From DASPNM01 sp035626515 (lineage in GTDB: Bacteria; Bacteroidota; Bacteroidia; Chitinophagales; Chitinophagaceae), in contig DASPNM010000033.1 in NCBI GenBank assembly GCA_035626515.1, forward strand, positions 1-64,000: DNA of 64,000 nucleotides. The letters run 5' to 3'. Numbering within the stretch: the first letter of the stretch is position 1; each line of letters begins with the position of its first letter. Both the position numbers and the translations under genes were made by a program. The notes beneath the pieces are model-generated. The model had not been told where the DNA came from, did not search any database, and saw only the letters and a list, made by a program, of their open reading frames with translations. Of the stretch, positions 24,455 to 33,332 are shown piece by piece.

Positions 24455-27034
24455 ATGAAGGGAATGTTTAACGCCAAAACACCAACTATGGGTCGCTTCA
24501 GAAAACTCGTGTTATTAATCGTCCTTCCGGTATCGTATTGCTCGGCCCAGGATTCAGCCAGCCAGGCAGGGGGAAGTTTTAAGACCGGCGGAGGGAAGCA
24601 TTTCTGGATGGGTAAAAACTACCGACAGGAATGGAACACGCCCGTAAAAGCGCCGGTCATGCGCATTTCCACCGAGATGGGCGGCCTAACCCCCACCAAA
24701 AGAGGAGGTGGCAAGCAGACCAAATCGCTGCGCCTGACGGATGCGAACGGCCGGGAATACAATCTCCGGTCGATAAAGAAATTTATTACAGCCAAAACGC
24801 TGCCGGGTGACCTCGAAAGCGAACTGGCACGCGACCTGGTGGCCGACGGGGTGTCGGCATCCTATCCATACTCCGCGCTTTCAATGCCCGTCCTCTCCGA
24901 AGCGGCGGGCGTGCCGTGGTATCGCGTAAAGCTTGTGTATATAGCAGATGATCCGGCGCTTGGCGAGTATCGCGAAGATTTTAAGGACATGCTTGCGCTG
25001 TTTGAACACCGTCTGCCGGATACGGTGAAAAAAGATTATGATACCGATGAGGTGGCGGAAAAGCTGAAAGACGACAACGACAACGAAGTTGACCAGCTCG
25101 GTTTGCTCAAACTTCGGTTGCTGGACATGTTTGTGATGGACTTTGACCGGCACGAGGACCAATGGATCTGGGGGGCATATGACAAGGATAAGGGAAAAGT
25201 TTTCTTTGCAGTTGCCCGCGACCGGGACCAGGTATTTTATATCAACCAGGGACTTTTGCCGGGTATGGCGAGCTGGCCCTGGCTCGTACCTCAGCTCGAA
25301 GGTTTTAAGCCTGAGGCGAGGAACATCAAGCGATTCAATTTTGCTGCGCGCAATCTCGACCGGTTTTTCCTGAACAAGCTTACCGAGCAGGACTGGAAGC
25401 GTGCCGCTGAGGAGCTGGTGGCCCGGATGACGGATGAAGTGCTGGAGCGGGCGCTCCGTCAGCAGCCCAAAGAGATCTACGCATTTTCCGGGCCGTCGAT
25501 CGTGCAAACCCTGAAAGAGCGGCGCAACCATTTAGTGGATGAAGCACTTGAATATTACCGCTGGCTTTCTGAAACCGTGACCGTTACCGGAAGCGACAAG
25601 CACGAGCAGTTTATGGTTACCCGCAACGAAGATGGCTCAGTGCTGCTCGAGGTCTTCAAGATTACGAAGGAAGGCGAGGTGGCGCAAAAGATATATGATC
25701 GTCTGTTCGATCCGAACGTAACCGAAGAGCTGCGGCTTTACGGCTTCGGCGGCGAAGACCGCTTTGTGGTAAAAGGCAACAATGACAAGATCAAACTGCG
25801 GCTGATTGGAGGGACCGGGAATGACCAGTTTGACAGCCAGGTCACTTCGGGCCAGGGGGGCATCGTATACGATTCCACAGGAGAAAACAACCAGATTAAG
25901 GGCAGCTTCACGGAAAAGCTCCGCGACGATACGCTGGCGAACCATTATAATCGTCTCGGCTATCATTACAATACCGTCGCACCCTTCCTCTCTGTGAATT
26001 ACAACAGCGACGACGGTATTTATCTCGGAGTGTCGCTGCGGATAACGCGCCATGGATTTCGCAAGGAGCCCTATAAGAATTACCATGAGTTGACAGTCAA
26101 TTCTGCTTTTGCCACTCAGGCCTTCCGCTTTCGTTATTACGGGGAGTTCATAAGCGTATTCTCCCGGAATTCCGACGTGCTGGCAGATATCGACATCAAA
26201 GCGCCGAACAACACCACCAATTTTTTCGGGTATGGAATGGGTACGACGTACGTAAAATCCAGCCCGGGGAAATTCCGCTTTTACCGGGCGCGGTACGACC
26301 TGGGAGACGTTTCCCTGTTGCTTCGCCATAATTTTTCGAAACGGGTCCGGCTGGCACTCGGTCCCACCTACCAGTTTTATTCACTGGATCCCACGGACCC
26401 GAAGAACAGTGCCCGTTACATCGTGCAGACAGGGAGCAACGGACTTGACCCGACTACGTTGTTTGCGAAACAATCTTACTTCGGCGGGCGCATGAATTTC
26501 GACGTAGACTTCAGGAGCCATCCCGTTCTTCCCGAGCGCGGTATTCTGTGGATGACCAATCTCAGGTACCTGAACGGCCTGAACAACGCCAGCTACGAGG
26601 TAACACAGTTCAATTCGGAGTTTTCGTTTTACCTGAGCATCATTCCGAAAACGCTGGTTATCGCAAACCGCTTCGGCGGGGGTCACAATTTTGGAGATTT
26701 TGAATTTTACCAGGCGCAATATCTCGGCAGCGAGGACAACCTGCGTGGCTACCGCAAATACCGTTTTGCCGGAAGGTCGAAGCTCTTCAACCAACTGGAA
26801 ATGCGCCTGCGCGTATCCAACTTCAGCACGTATCTGTTTCCGGGTATGCTCGGAATCCTCGCTTTTATCGATAACGGCACGGTATGGAATGGCTCAACCA
26901 CCGGCGGTTCGTGGGCGACCGGTTACGGGGGTGGGTTTTGGATATCGCCGCTTCGCCGTATGGTGCTGACGTTTACGTACGCTGCGTCGAAAGAGGACGC
27001 GATGCCCCTGATTGGGCTCGGCTGGAAGTTCTGA
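24455..27034 (+). CDS. Outer-membrane protein: kinase-like region plus Omp85-type barrel
   Basis: An 859-aa secreted protein. A signal peptide starts at Met12 (MGRFRKLVLLIVLPVSYC); Met1 or Met12 may be the true start. Residues 50-330 resemble an atypical kinase (CotH/HipA/FAM20 style): a glycine-rich stretch with lysine (RGGGKQTKSL, 84-92), a catalytic-loop-like DFDRHEDQW (229-237) and a metal-site-like ARDRDQVF (254-261). That reading is inference. Residues from about 520 onward form a BamA/TamA-like beta-barrel with alternating strands and the LRGYRKYRFAG motif, ending in an aromatic-terminated strand. It is a clear paralog of the convergent gene next door, minus the phosphoesterase. Confidence 0.82.
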   Translation: MKGMFNAKTPTMGRFRKLVLLIVLPVSYCSAQDSASQAGGSFKTGGGKHFWMGKNYRQEWNTPVKAPVMRISTEMGGLTPTKRGGGKQTKSLRLTDANGREYNLRSIKKFITAKTLPGDLESELARDLVADGVSASYPYSALSMPVLSEAAGVPWYRVKLVYIADDPALGEYREDFKDMLALFEHRLPDTVKKDYDTDEVAEKLKDDNDNEVDQLGLLKLRLLDMFVMDFDRHEDQWIWGAYDKDKGKVFFAVARDRDQVFYINQGLLPGMASWPWLVPQLEGFKPEARNIKRFNFAARNLDRFFLNKLTEQDWKRAAEELVARMTDEVLERALRQQPKEIYAFSGPSIVQTLKERRNHLVDEALEYYRWLSETVTVTGSDKHEQFMVTRNEDGSVLLEVFKITKEGEVAQKIYDRLFDPNVTEELRLYGFGGEDRFVVKGNNDKIKLRLIGGTGNDQFDSQVTSGQGGIVYDSTGENNQIKGSFTEKLRDDTLANHYNRLGYHYNTVAPFLSVNYNSDDGIYLGVSLRITRHGFRKEPYKNYHELTVNSAFATQAFRFRYYGEFISVFSRNSDVLADIDIKAPNNTTNFFGYGMGTTYVKSSPGKFRFYRARYDLGDVSLLLRHNFSKRVRLALGPTYQFYSLDPTDPKNSARYIVQTGSNGLDPTTLFAKQSYFGGRMNFDVDFRSHPVLPERGILWMTNLRYLNGLNNASYEVTQFNSEFSFYLSIIPKTLVIANRFGGGHNFGDFEFYQAQYLGSEDNLRGYRKYRFAGRSKLFNQLEMRLRVSNFSTYLFPGMLGILAFIDNGTVWNGSTTGGSWATGYGGGFWISPLRRMVLTFTYAASKEDAMPLIGLGWKF

Positions 27035-27049
27035 TTAACGGTTAATCAG
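27031..27049. terminator. Perfect 19-bp inverted repeat spanning two convergent stops
   Basis: CTGATTAAC, G, GTTAATCAG. It contains the stop codons of both convergent genes (TGA 27032-27034 and, on the minus strand, 27046-27048). It could act as a bidirectional terminator but has no following T-tract. Confidence 0.45.
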
Positions 27050-30000
27050 AAGTTGAGGTTCAGTTTCGTACCGATCGAGAAATTGAACAGGCGGGATTCT
27101 TCTTTGGAGAAACCTACAGTCGCCGACATGATAAAAAGCTCGAACGGGATGAAATATAGTCCTCCGCCGTAGGCGTAGTGCCATTTGCGGGAACTCTCTC
27201 CTCTCAGCCATACCCTTCCGGCTTCGTTGAAGCCAATTATTCCGAATGAGCCGGGAAGAATGTACGACCGAACGTCGGCGAGCTTCAGCCGCAGTTCCAG
27301 TCCTCCGTATGCGAGTGAATTTCCGGCAAACCGGTTCTTGCGGAATCCCCGAAGATGATTCTGTGCGCCGATGTTCAGGGCGTGGTAATAATCAAATTGC
27401 CTGTTGAAAATGTGTCCGCCTCCGAGCCGTATAACGGCTACCAGCCGCGCCGGATCGCTGAGGCTGGCATAAATCTCCATGTCCGACTGCAGTCGCACCA
27501 GATTGGCCGGATTCTCACGCAAGCCTGCGAGCGCCGTGATGTCGGTCCGCCAGTCAACTCCGCGCGTCGGGAAGAGTTCGTTGTTCAGGTTGTATACGAT
27601 CATCGCGGCACGGCCCCCCAGAAAATTTCGGGTGGAATACACGCTCGTCGAATCCAGTCCTACCAGCGACGGCGCCCCGAGAACCTTGCCGGCGTTGTCT
27701 TCAAGCCGGTTCCAGTACGAATAATAAACCGGTCCGGCCATCAGGCGCAGGCTTTCGTAACGGCGTCTTTGGATTAAGACACTTGTTTCGAGATAGCGGT
27801 AGCGGGAGCGGTAGAAGCTGATCGGCTTTCCGTCTGCGACCGAGGTGTTATTTCCCAGTCCAAAAAAATTGATCACGCCCGGCACTCCCAGTTGTCCCTG
27901 CACGACCAAATCGTAATCACCGATTATTTTATTGAATTCTCCGTTGTACCGGAATTGCACGCTGCCCCGCGCGGGCGAGTACATGGCCAGCACCTTTTGG
28001 AAGGTGGCGTATGGGTCTTTCCGGAATCCGTATGTCTTCCAGGAGATTCCCGTCCCGATGAGAAACCCGTCGTCGCTGTTCACTGTCATGAACACACTCG
28101 GCAGCTTCAGCTCATCATACCGGAAGCCGGTGCTGCTGTAATAGTTCACCAACGGCTCGTCGGAAAAATGATTTTTAGAAAGACTTTGACTTTGAATGTA
28201 GTTGATATTTCCCTCGGTGGTCCGGTCATACAGATGGTTTCGAACGCGTCCGCGAATGTTGAACGTGTCATTGCCCTTCCCCCCGACGATGCGCAGCCGG
28301 ATACGCGAGCTTGCGTTGTCATCAATTTCGAAAAGATCATCTCCATTGAGGCCATAAAGCCGAACTTCCCGGGTAATCTGCTGATCGAAAGTGCGGTCGT
28401 ACATCAAAAAACTGGTGTCGTTGTTGGCCTTTCGTTCGTACACCTTTATGTTCAGGCCCTCGGGAGAGCTGGTAACGCGGAAATATTCCTTTTCATTGCT
28501 CCCGACCACGTCCACCTTCCGCGCCAGAAAGCGGTAGTATTCCATTCCCTTTTCCTCCAGGATGTTTCTGCGGCTGATCAGCTTTTGGGCGATCGTTTCG
28601 CCGCTGATGGCATGCACTTCCGCCGGCAGATCCCGCACCGCCGCACGGATCACGTCGTCGGTCAGGTTTTCCTGCATGTCGCGGATAGTCGCTCTCCATT
28701 CTTCGGCTTCCAGGTCAGTGAGAAACATGCGGTCGAAATCCTTGGCCACCAGGTTAAGTTCTTCCACCTTCGGAATGTCGTAACGCAGGCCCTTCAGGAA
28801 AGGCAGGTTTTTCAGGGTGACAATTTTTATGAGCAAACCGTCTGAATAGAAGAAGGCCTGGTCGTGGTCGCGCGAGATGGGATAATAGATTTTGCCCTGC
28901 CCCGTGTCGCCCTGGGCCCATTTCCACTGGTCCGCGTGGCGGTCAAAATCGGCAACGAGCATATCCAACAGTCTGGCGCGCAGTACGGCGAACTCGTCCA
29001 CCCGGTGGTCGTTATCGTTGAGCATGTTGTGGAACGTGGTAGTGGTATTGAACACGTCCTGGCCCCGGCGGGCAGGTTCGTGTTCTTCGAGCAGGCAGAT
29101 GCTGTTCTTGAAGATCGCCCGGTACGGACCCAGCGCGGGGTCGTCGGGAACAAAAAAGAGCTCGGGACGGGGGACGACGACGTTCACCGCGTCGGCGAGT
29201 CGTGGCATGGCCATCGACGCGTAAGGATGCGAAGCGGAAATGAAATCCCTGACTATGTCGCGTGCGACGGTGGGACGGAACGCTTCGGGGATTGCGCGAC
29301 TCGGATCTTTTTCAACCGAACGCAAAGTCCATTCTTTGCCGTTTTTGTCCACCAAACGCAGGGAACGCGTTTGTTTGCCTCCACCGAGCGAGCGGGGAGT
29401 AAGGCCGCCTTTTTCCTTCCTGATGTTCAATACCCTCATATTTACCGGCGTCGACCATTCCTGTCGGTAGTTGTTTCCCATCACGAACTTTTTGAAAGCG
29501 GAGTTTGTGCGGTATTTTTCGCTCGCAGAAATGGTAAAGGTGTCCTTGTACTTGAGGAATGGATCTTCTATCGGGCGGTTGATCGAGTCCTCCTGCGGTT
29601 CCTCGATGGATGTGAAATTGAGAATGTTTTCAGAGTATGCCAGGCGCGTGGAATCGGTAACCGTATAAAAATTGCAGCGGACATTCTTATTGCGCGACAC
29701 CTCCAGCACGGCGAATCCCGTGAGCGATGCAGCAAAAAGGCTTTTGCGACTTTTATAAACACGATTGGTCTTTGCACCTGATCCGCTGGTAATGTAATAA
29801 TAGTTGCTGTCCTTGATCAGCTGAAGGCTGTGGTCGTGGCCTCCTGCAAAAATTACATTCTTGTACGCCTTGGCTACTTTCTGAATCGTGTCGATCATGT
29901 TCTCATAATTCGGGTGCTTCAGGTCCTGCGGAGTCCCGAAGATCCCCCGCGTGATCGGATAGATCGAGCCGATGACCGGCAGAGGGATGTACGCATTTTT

Positions 30001-30696
30001 GTACACGTCGGTGAATGGGAAGATGTGCTGCTTCCAGGTGTAGAAGCCGCCATGGGGACTGCTGCTTTGGAAAGTGTGATGCACTGCCAGGATGATCAGT
30101 TTTTTTGAGTTGCGGCTGAAAACATCGTCCAGCGCGGAAAGCACTTCATCCTTGGTTTTGAATTCGCAGTCGGATTCGATGCCGGGTTTGTCGAACGGGT
30201 GAAGCCACCATTGCGAATCGAGAATTACCAGCGCCACGTCGTTACCAAGCAGAACCTCTACGGGCCCGGGGCATCCTCCCTCGGGATAAAATTTCACATT
30301 GTCCTTGTTCAGCAGGTCCACGTAAAGCTGCTCCCGGATCACTGCGTCATAACCGTAGCGGCCGCCGTTGTTCCAGTCGTGGTTTCCCGGTATCATATAA
30401 ATGCGCGCGCGGGTTCCCTGCGCGATGGAAAGCTGCGAGTCGAGCACGGCGCGTGCCCTGTTGTATTCGGGCATCTCATCGTCGGGCAGGCCCACTTTGT
30501 AGAGATTGTCTCCGAGGTAGACGATCGTCGTGCGCGCATCCATCGGAATGGTTTGCTTCACGGCAAGCGCCACGGGATGTCGACCATTGGTGAGCTGGCC
30601 GGCGTCACCGATCAGTACGATCCGGTGCGTGATGGAATCCTGCGCAAAGAGGAAGGAAGAAGGAAGCAACAGGGCGAGAAGCGTCGTGATCTTCAT
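27046..30696 (-). CDS. Metallophosphoesterase / kinase-like / Omp85-barrel fusion
   Basis: A 1216-aa outer-membrane protein with signal peptide (LLALLLPSSFLFAQ). Residues 25-350 are a calcineurin-like phosphoesterase with every metal motif: GDAG (30-33), GDN (62-64), GNHD (104-107), VHH (205-207) and GHDH (286-289). Residues 400-700 repeat the kinase-like region of the convergent paralog (GGGKQTRSL at 438-446, DFDRHADQW 583-591, SRDHDQAF 608-615). From about 820 an Omp85/BamA-like barrel with LRGFRKNRFAG closes the protein. The phosphoesterase would face the periplasm or the outside. ATG at 30696. Substrate unknown. Confidence 0.85.
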   Translation of the reverse strand: MKITTLLALLLPSSFLFAQDSITHRIVLIGDAGQLTNGRHPVALAVKQTIPMDARTTIVYLGDNLYKVGLPDDEMPEYNRARAVLDSQLSIAQGTRARIYMIPGNHDWNNGGRYGYDAVIREQLYVDLLNKDNVKFYPEGGCPGPVEVLLGNDVALVILDSQWWLHPFDKPGIESDCEFKTKDEVLSALDDVFSRNSKKLIILAVHHTFQSSSPHGGFYTWKQHIFPFTDVYKNAYIPLPVIGSIYPITRGIFGTPQDLKHPNYENMIDTIQKVAKAYKNVIFAGGHDHSLQLIKDSNYYYITSGSGAKTNRVYKSRKSLFAASLTGFAVLEVSRNKNVRCNFYTVTDSTRLAYSENILNFTSIEEPQEDSINRPIEDPFLKYKDTFTISASEKYRTNSAFKKFVMGNNYRQEWSTPVNMRVLNIRKEKGGLTPRSLGGGKQTRSLRLVDKNGKEWTLRSVEKDPSRAIPEAFRPTVARDIVRDFISASHPYASMAMPRLADAVNVVVPRPELFFVPDDPALGPYRAIFKNSICLLEEHEPARRGQDVFNTTTTFHNMLNDNDHRVDEFAVLRARLLDMLVADFDRHADQWKWAQGDTGQGKIYYPISRDHDQAFFYSDGLLIKIVTLKNLPFLKGLRYDIPKVEELNLVAKDFDRMFLTDLEAEEWRATIRDMQENLTDDVIRAAVRDLPAEVHAISGETIAQKLISRRNILEEKGMEYYRFLARKVDVVGSNEKEYFRVTSSPEGLNIKVYERKANNDTSFLMYDRTFDQQITREVRLYGLNGDDLFEIDDNASSRIRLRIVGGKGNDTFNIRGRVRNHLYDRTTEGNINYIQSQSLSKNHFSDEPLVNYYSSTGFRYDELKLPSVFMTVNSDDGFLIGTGISWKTYGFRKDPYATFQKVLAMYSPARGSVQFRYNGEFNKIIGDYDLVVQGQLGVPGVINFFGLGNNTSVADGKPISFYRSRYRYLETSVLIQRRRYESLRLMAGPVYYSYWNRLEDNAGKVLGAPSLVGLDSTSVYSTRNFLGGRAAMIVYNLNNELFPTRGVDWRTDITALAGLRENPANLVRLQSDMEIYASLSDPARLVAVIRLGGGHIFNRQFDYYHALNIGAQNHLRGFRKNRFAGNSLAYGGLELRLKLADVRSYILPGSFGIIGFNEAGRVWLRGESSRKWHYAYGGGLYFIPFELFIMSATVGFSKEESRLFNFSIGTKLNLNF

Positions 30697-30822
30697 ACTA
30701 CCGGCAAAGCTGAACTTTAAAAATAGTATTAATTGTTTTACTGATAACTAAACACCACGAAGTAAGGAGATAAGCAGATTGTGCGTAGCAATGATAATGC
30801 CATTGCTTGAAACGAAACAGTT

Positions 30823-33198
30823 TCAGGAACTGCGAAATACCGGCTCTTCAGAATTAATCTGAACGCGCAGCGCTTTCAGGCCGATCACTCCCTGCAGTTC
30901 TTCGAGCTCGAATTCGTCAACTGTCGGCAAAAAAAGGCCCTGCTGCTGCAGCTCTTCTATCAACTTGCGGTATTCTGCCGCCTCTTCGGACAGCGTATAT
31001 ACAATTGCGAGCGTTCCCGGCTGAGTCAATCTTTCCCCGTTTCCCTTGATATGGACCTTGTCGATCCGTTTCTTGATGATTTCGTACCGGATATTATAAG
31101 CGCCGTCGACATCAAATTTTCGCTCGGCCGGACGGAAGCTAATGGAGATCGGCTGGTTCTGCGCCAGTATAAGCTGCGTGGTTTGCAGGGGGACGGGCGA
31201 TTTTTTCTCCAGCCGCTTTCCAAGCAATGCGGCACGGGCGAGCAGGTTTATCTGCCAGCGCTTAAGCTGTTCCACTTCTTTCGCCGTAAGCTTCCGCTCC
31301 GGCGCGATGGACTGGCCGATATACATATTGAAGTCGATTCCGTCGGTCACGAACCGCTCGAAGTAGTGTGGAAAGATCTGCTGCGCCTTGCGCTGCTCGC
31401 GGTCGATGAAATGAGCGATGGTATTGTTGATGAAAGTGATGCTTTCCTCAAATTCTTTTCGGTGCTGGTTCCAGGTCTTCGTGTCGGAATCCACGATCGA
31501 AAAATATTCCGTGATGTCTTCCTGCAGTGCAGGAATGCGGCGCCGCAGATAGTAAAAAAGTTCCTTAACGTCTTTCTTGAAGAAGCTGTGAATCTCGAAT
31601 TCGTCGTCGGAGTGCATGGTTTCGCGGATCGTGTCCATGTAGCCGGAGGCTTTCCGGTCGATGATCTCCACCACCGGGTTGCGCTGAACCTCGAGCGCTT
31701 TGCGCGTGATGTCCTGTATCGCCTGGAGCTGATCATGCAGGTCTTTCTGAATAGCCTGATTTCTTTCTCCCGTCGAATTCCGGATGTCGATGGCTCCGTA
31801 CAGGGGGTAGACGTCATGGAAAACGATGTGCTCGATCTTCGCATCCTCTGCCACCTGAGCTTCCGAGATGTAATTGAGCGCGGCTTCGGTAAATCGCCAT
31901 TCCACAGCGCTCTGCACCGCCGTAAACTGCTCTTTGATGACTGTGTTCACCTGCGCCTCGAGTAACTTTGACGATTTATCCAGTGAAAGTGCGAAGAGCG
32001 GAATGAGCTCGGTAAGCTTTTTCAGAATGGAGCTGTTCAGCTGTCCCGAATGATCCGAAACCACCTCGAGCGTGCCAAGGAGCTGTTTTTCAAGAACCAG
32101 CGGGTGGACCAGCGCACTGCGCCCCCCGGATTTATAGATCTGTTCAACGAGGTCATGCTTTTTCAGCGTGGCCTCCGTGATGCGCGGAACCAGCAGGGGA
32201 TGAGGATTGCTTTGGAAATACTTCATTATCCTGCGGTAAGCCGGATCTTTCTTTGGGTCCACATCACCCGGCGCAAGCAGCAGGCTGGTGCTTTCATAAA
32301 TAGGCGGAAACACCGACTGGCCGTTCACCCGAAAGAAGGGTGTAATTCCAATCCGCAACCCCTCCAGGCCCACCAGGTTCTGCACGTGCCCCCGAAGCTT
32401 CTCCAAATTTTCGACTTCGGTAAAGGCGTCCGTTACAATCAGGCTCTCCTTGATGTCGCGGATGATCTCGCGCGTGGTAACGTCTTTGACCTGCACGAGC
32501 ATCAGCCCTTCGAACTGGAACTGGTCCAACGGCAGGAGCTCCTGCAATTCTTCTGAGTTGAGGATGTCTTCCGCGGTCTGGATCGCGATGTACTCCGGGA
32601 GCTCAGGAAGCGGGCCGGGAGAAAACACTTCAACAAAACGGTTGTCAATTTCGAGTTCCATGAAAGTCTCTCTGCCGCTGTCTGGCTCGCGGTAAGGGTG
32701 AATCGATGAATTCACCGATGGTAGCTGAAGCTGGTAAAATTTTGCGAGAATGAGCTGGTAGGCCGCGGCAATCCGCTCCTTTGAAATGTTTTTTAACGTG
32801 TCGCTGTCCTGGATCCTGATTTTTCGTGTATCGTCCGGCACAAATACAGCACGAAAGCGTTGCGACGCATATACCACGTCGTATGTGAAAGGAATAGTTA
32901 CCGCATAAAGATCTTTTTTGTCGTCGAGTGTGACAGGAAAGAGCGTCGCCATCATCCGGTTTATCAGCGCTTCATTTTTATGGAGCGGCGCCAGTTCTTC
33001 TACCGGGCGCAGCAATTCCGGCCGGGCGTTTAACAAGGTGACCAGCTCCCGGTAATAATCCGCAATACCCGGCTGGCCTTCCTTTACTTTCTTTTCCCAC
33101 TCCCGCACCAGCGGACGGAATGAAAGCCGGCTTCGGAACCCGAGGCCCTGACTGGTGTTTCCACTGATTACCGGATCGTGAGTATTTTGTTGTGGCAT
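30823..33198 (-). CDS. Large GAF-domain protein, paralog 1
   Basis: A 791-aa soluble protein without signal or membrane segment. An N-terminal region of about 280 aa of unknown fold is followed by a GAF-like domain (about 285-430, with SALVHPLVLEKQLLGTLEVVSD) and a long, mostly helical C-terminal half with the conserved stretches FHDVYPLYGAIDIRNS and FDVDGAYNIRYEIIKKRIDK. I see no kinase, HTH, GGDEF or other output domain. It is about 60 percent similar by eye along its whole length to the next gene upstream. Likely a sensory or scaffold protein; ligand unknown. ATG at 33198. Confidence 0.8.
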   Translation of the reverse strand: MPQQNTHDPVISGNTSQGLGFRSRLSFRPLVREWEKKVKEGQPGIADYYRELVTLLNARPELLRPVEELAPLHKNEALINRMMATLFPVTLDDKKDLYAVTIPFTYDVVYASQRFRAVFVPDDTRKIRIQDSDTLKNISKERIAAAYQLILAKFYQLQLPSVNSSIHPYREPDSGRETFMELEIDNRFVEVFSPGPLPELPEYIAIQTAEDILNSEELQELLPLDQFQFEGLMLVQVKDVTTREIIRDIKESLIVTDAFTEVENLEKLRGHVQNLVGLEGLRIGITPFFRVNGQSVFPPIYESTSLLLAPGDVDPKKDPAYRRIMKYFQSNPHPLLVPRITEATLKKHDLVEQIYKSGGRSALVHPLVLEKQLLGTLEVVSDHSGQLNSSILKKLTELIPLFALSLDKSSKLLEAQVNTVIKEQFTAVQSAVEWRFTEAALNYISEAQVAEDAKIEHIVFHDVYPLYGAIDIRNSTGERNQAIQKDLHDQLQAIQDITRKALEVQRNPVVEIIDRKASGYMDTIRETMHSDDEFEIHSFFKKDVKELFYYLRRRIPALQEDITEYFSIVDSDTKTWNQHRKEFEESITFINNTIAHFIDREQRKAQQIFPHYFERFVTDGIDFNMYIGQSIAPERKLTAKEVEQLKRWQINLLARAALLGKRLEKKSPVPLQTTQLILAQNQPISISFRPAERKFDVDGAYNIRYEIIKKRIDKVHIKGNGERLTQPGTLAIVYTLSEEAAEYRKLIEELQQQGLFLPTVDEFELEELQGVIGLKALRVQINSEEPVFRSS

Positions 33199-33332
33199 AT
33201 ACCTTTATCAAAACAATTTTGATACCGGAGAGCGCCTTGTACCTGTTCAGATCGCGTTGGCTAACAGTTAAAAGCGAAGGATCCCGCAAACCGCCGCTGC
33301 AGATTGCCTGTTTGTGGAATTGTTAAATCAGA

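Noticed and set aside
25800..25840. RTX-type calcium-binding repeats (GGTGNDQF) in the barrel proteins
   Set aside because: Only one such unit occurs in each protein; a real RTX array needs several in a row.
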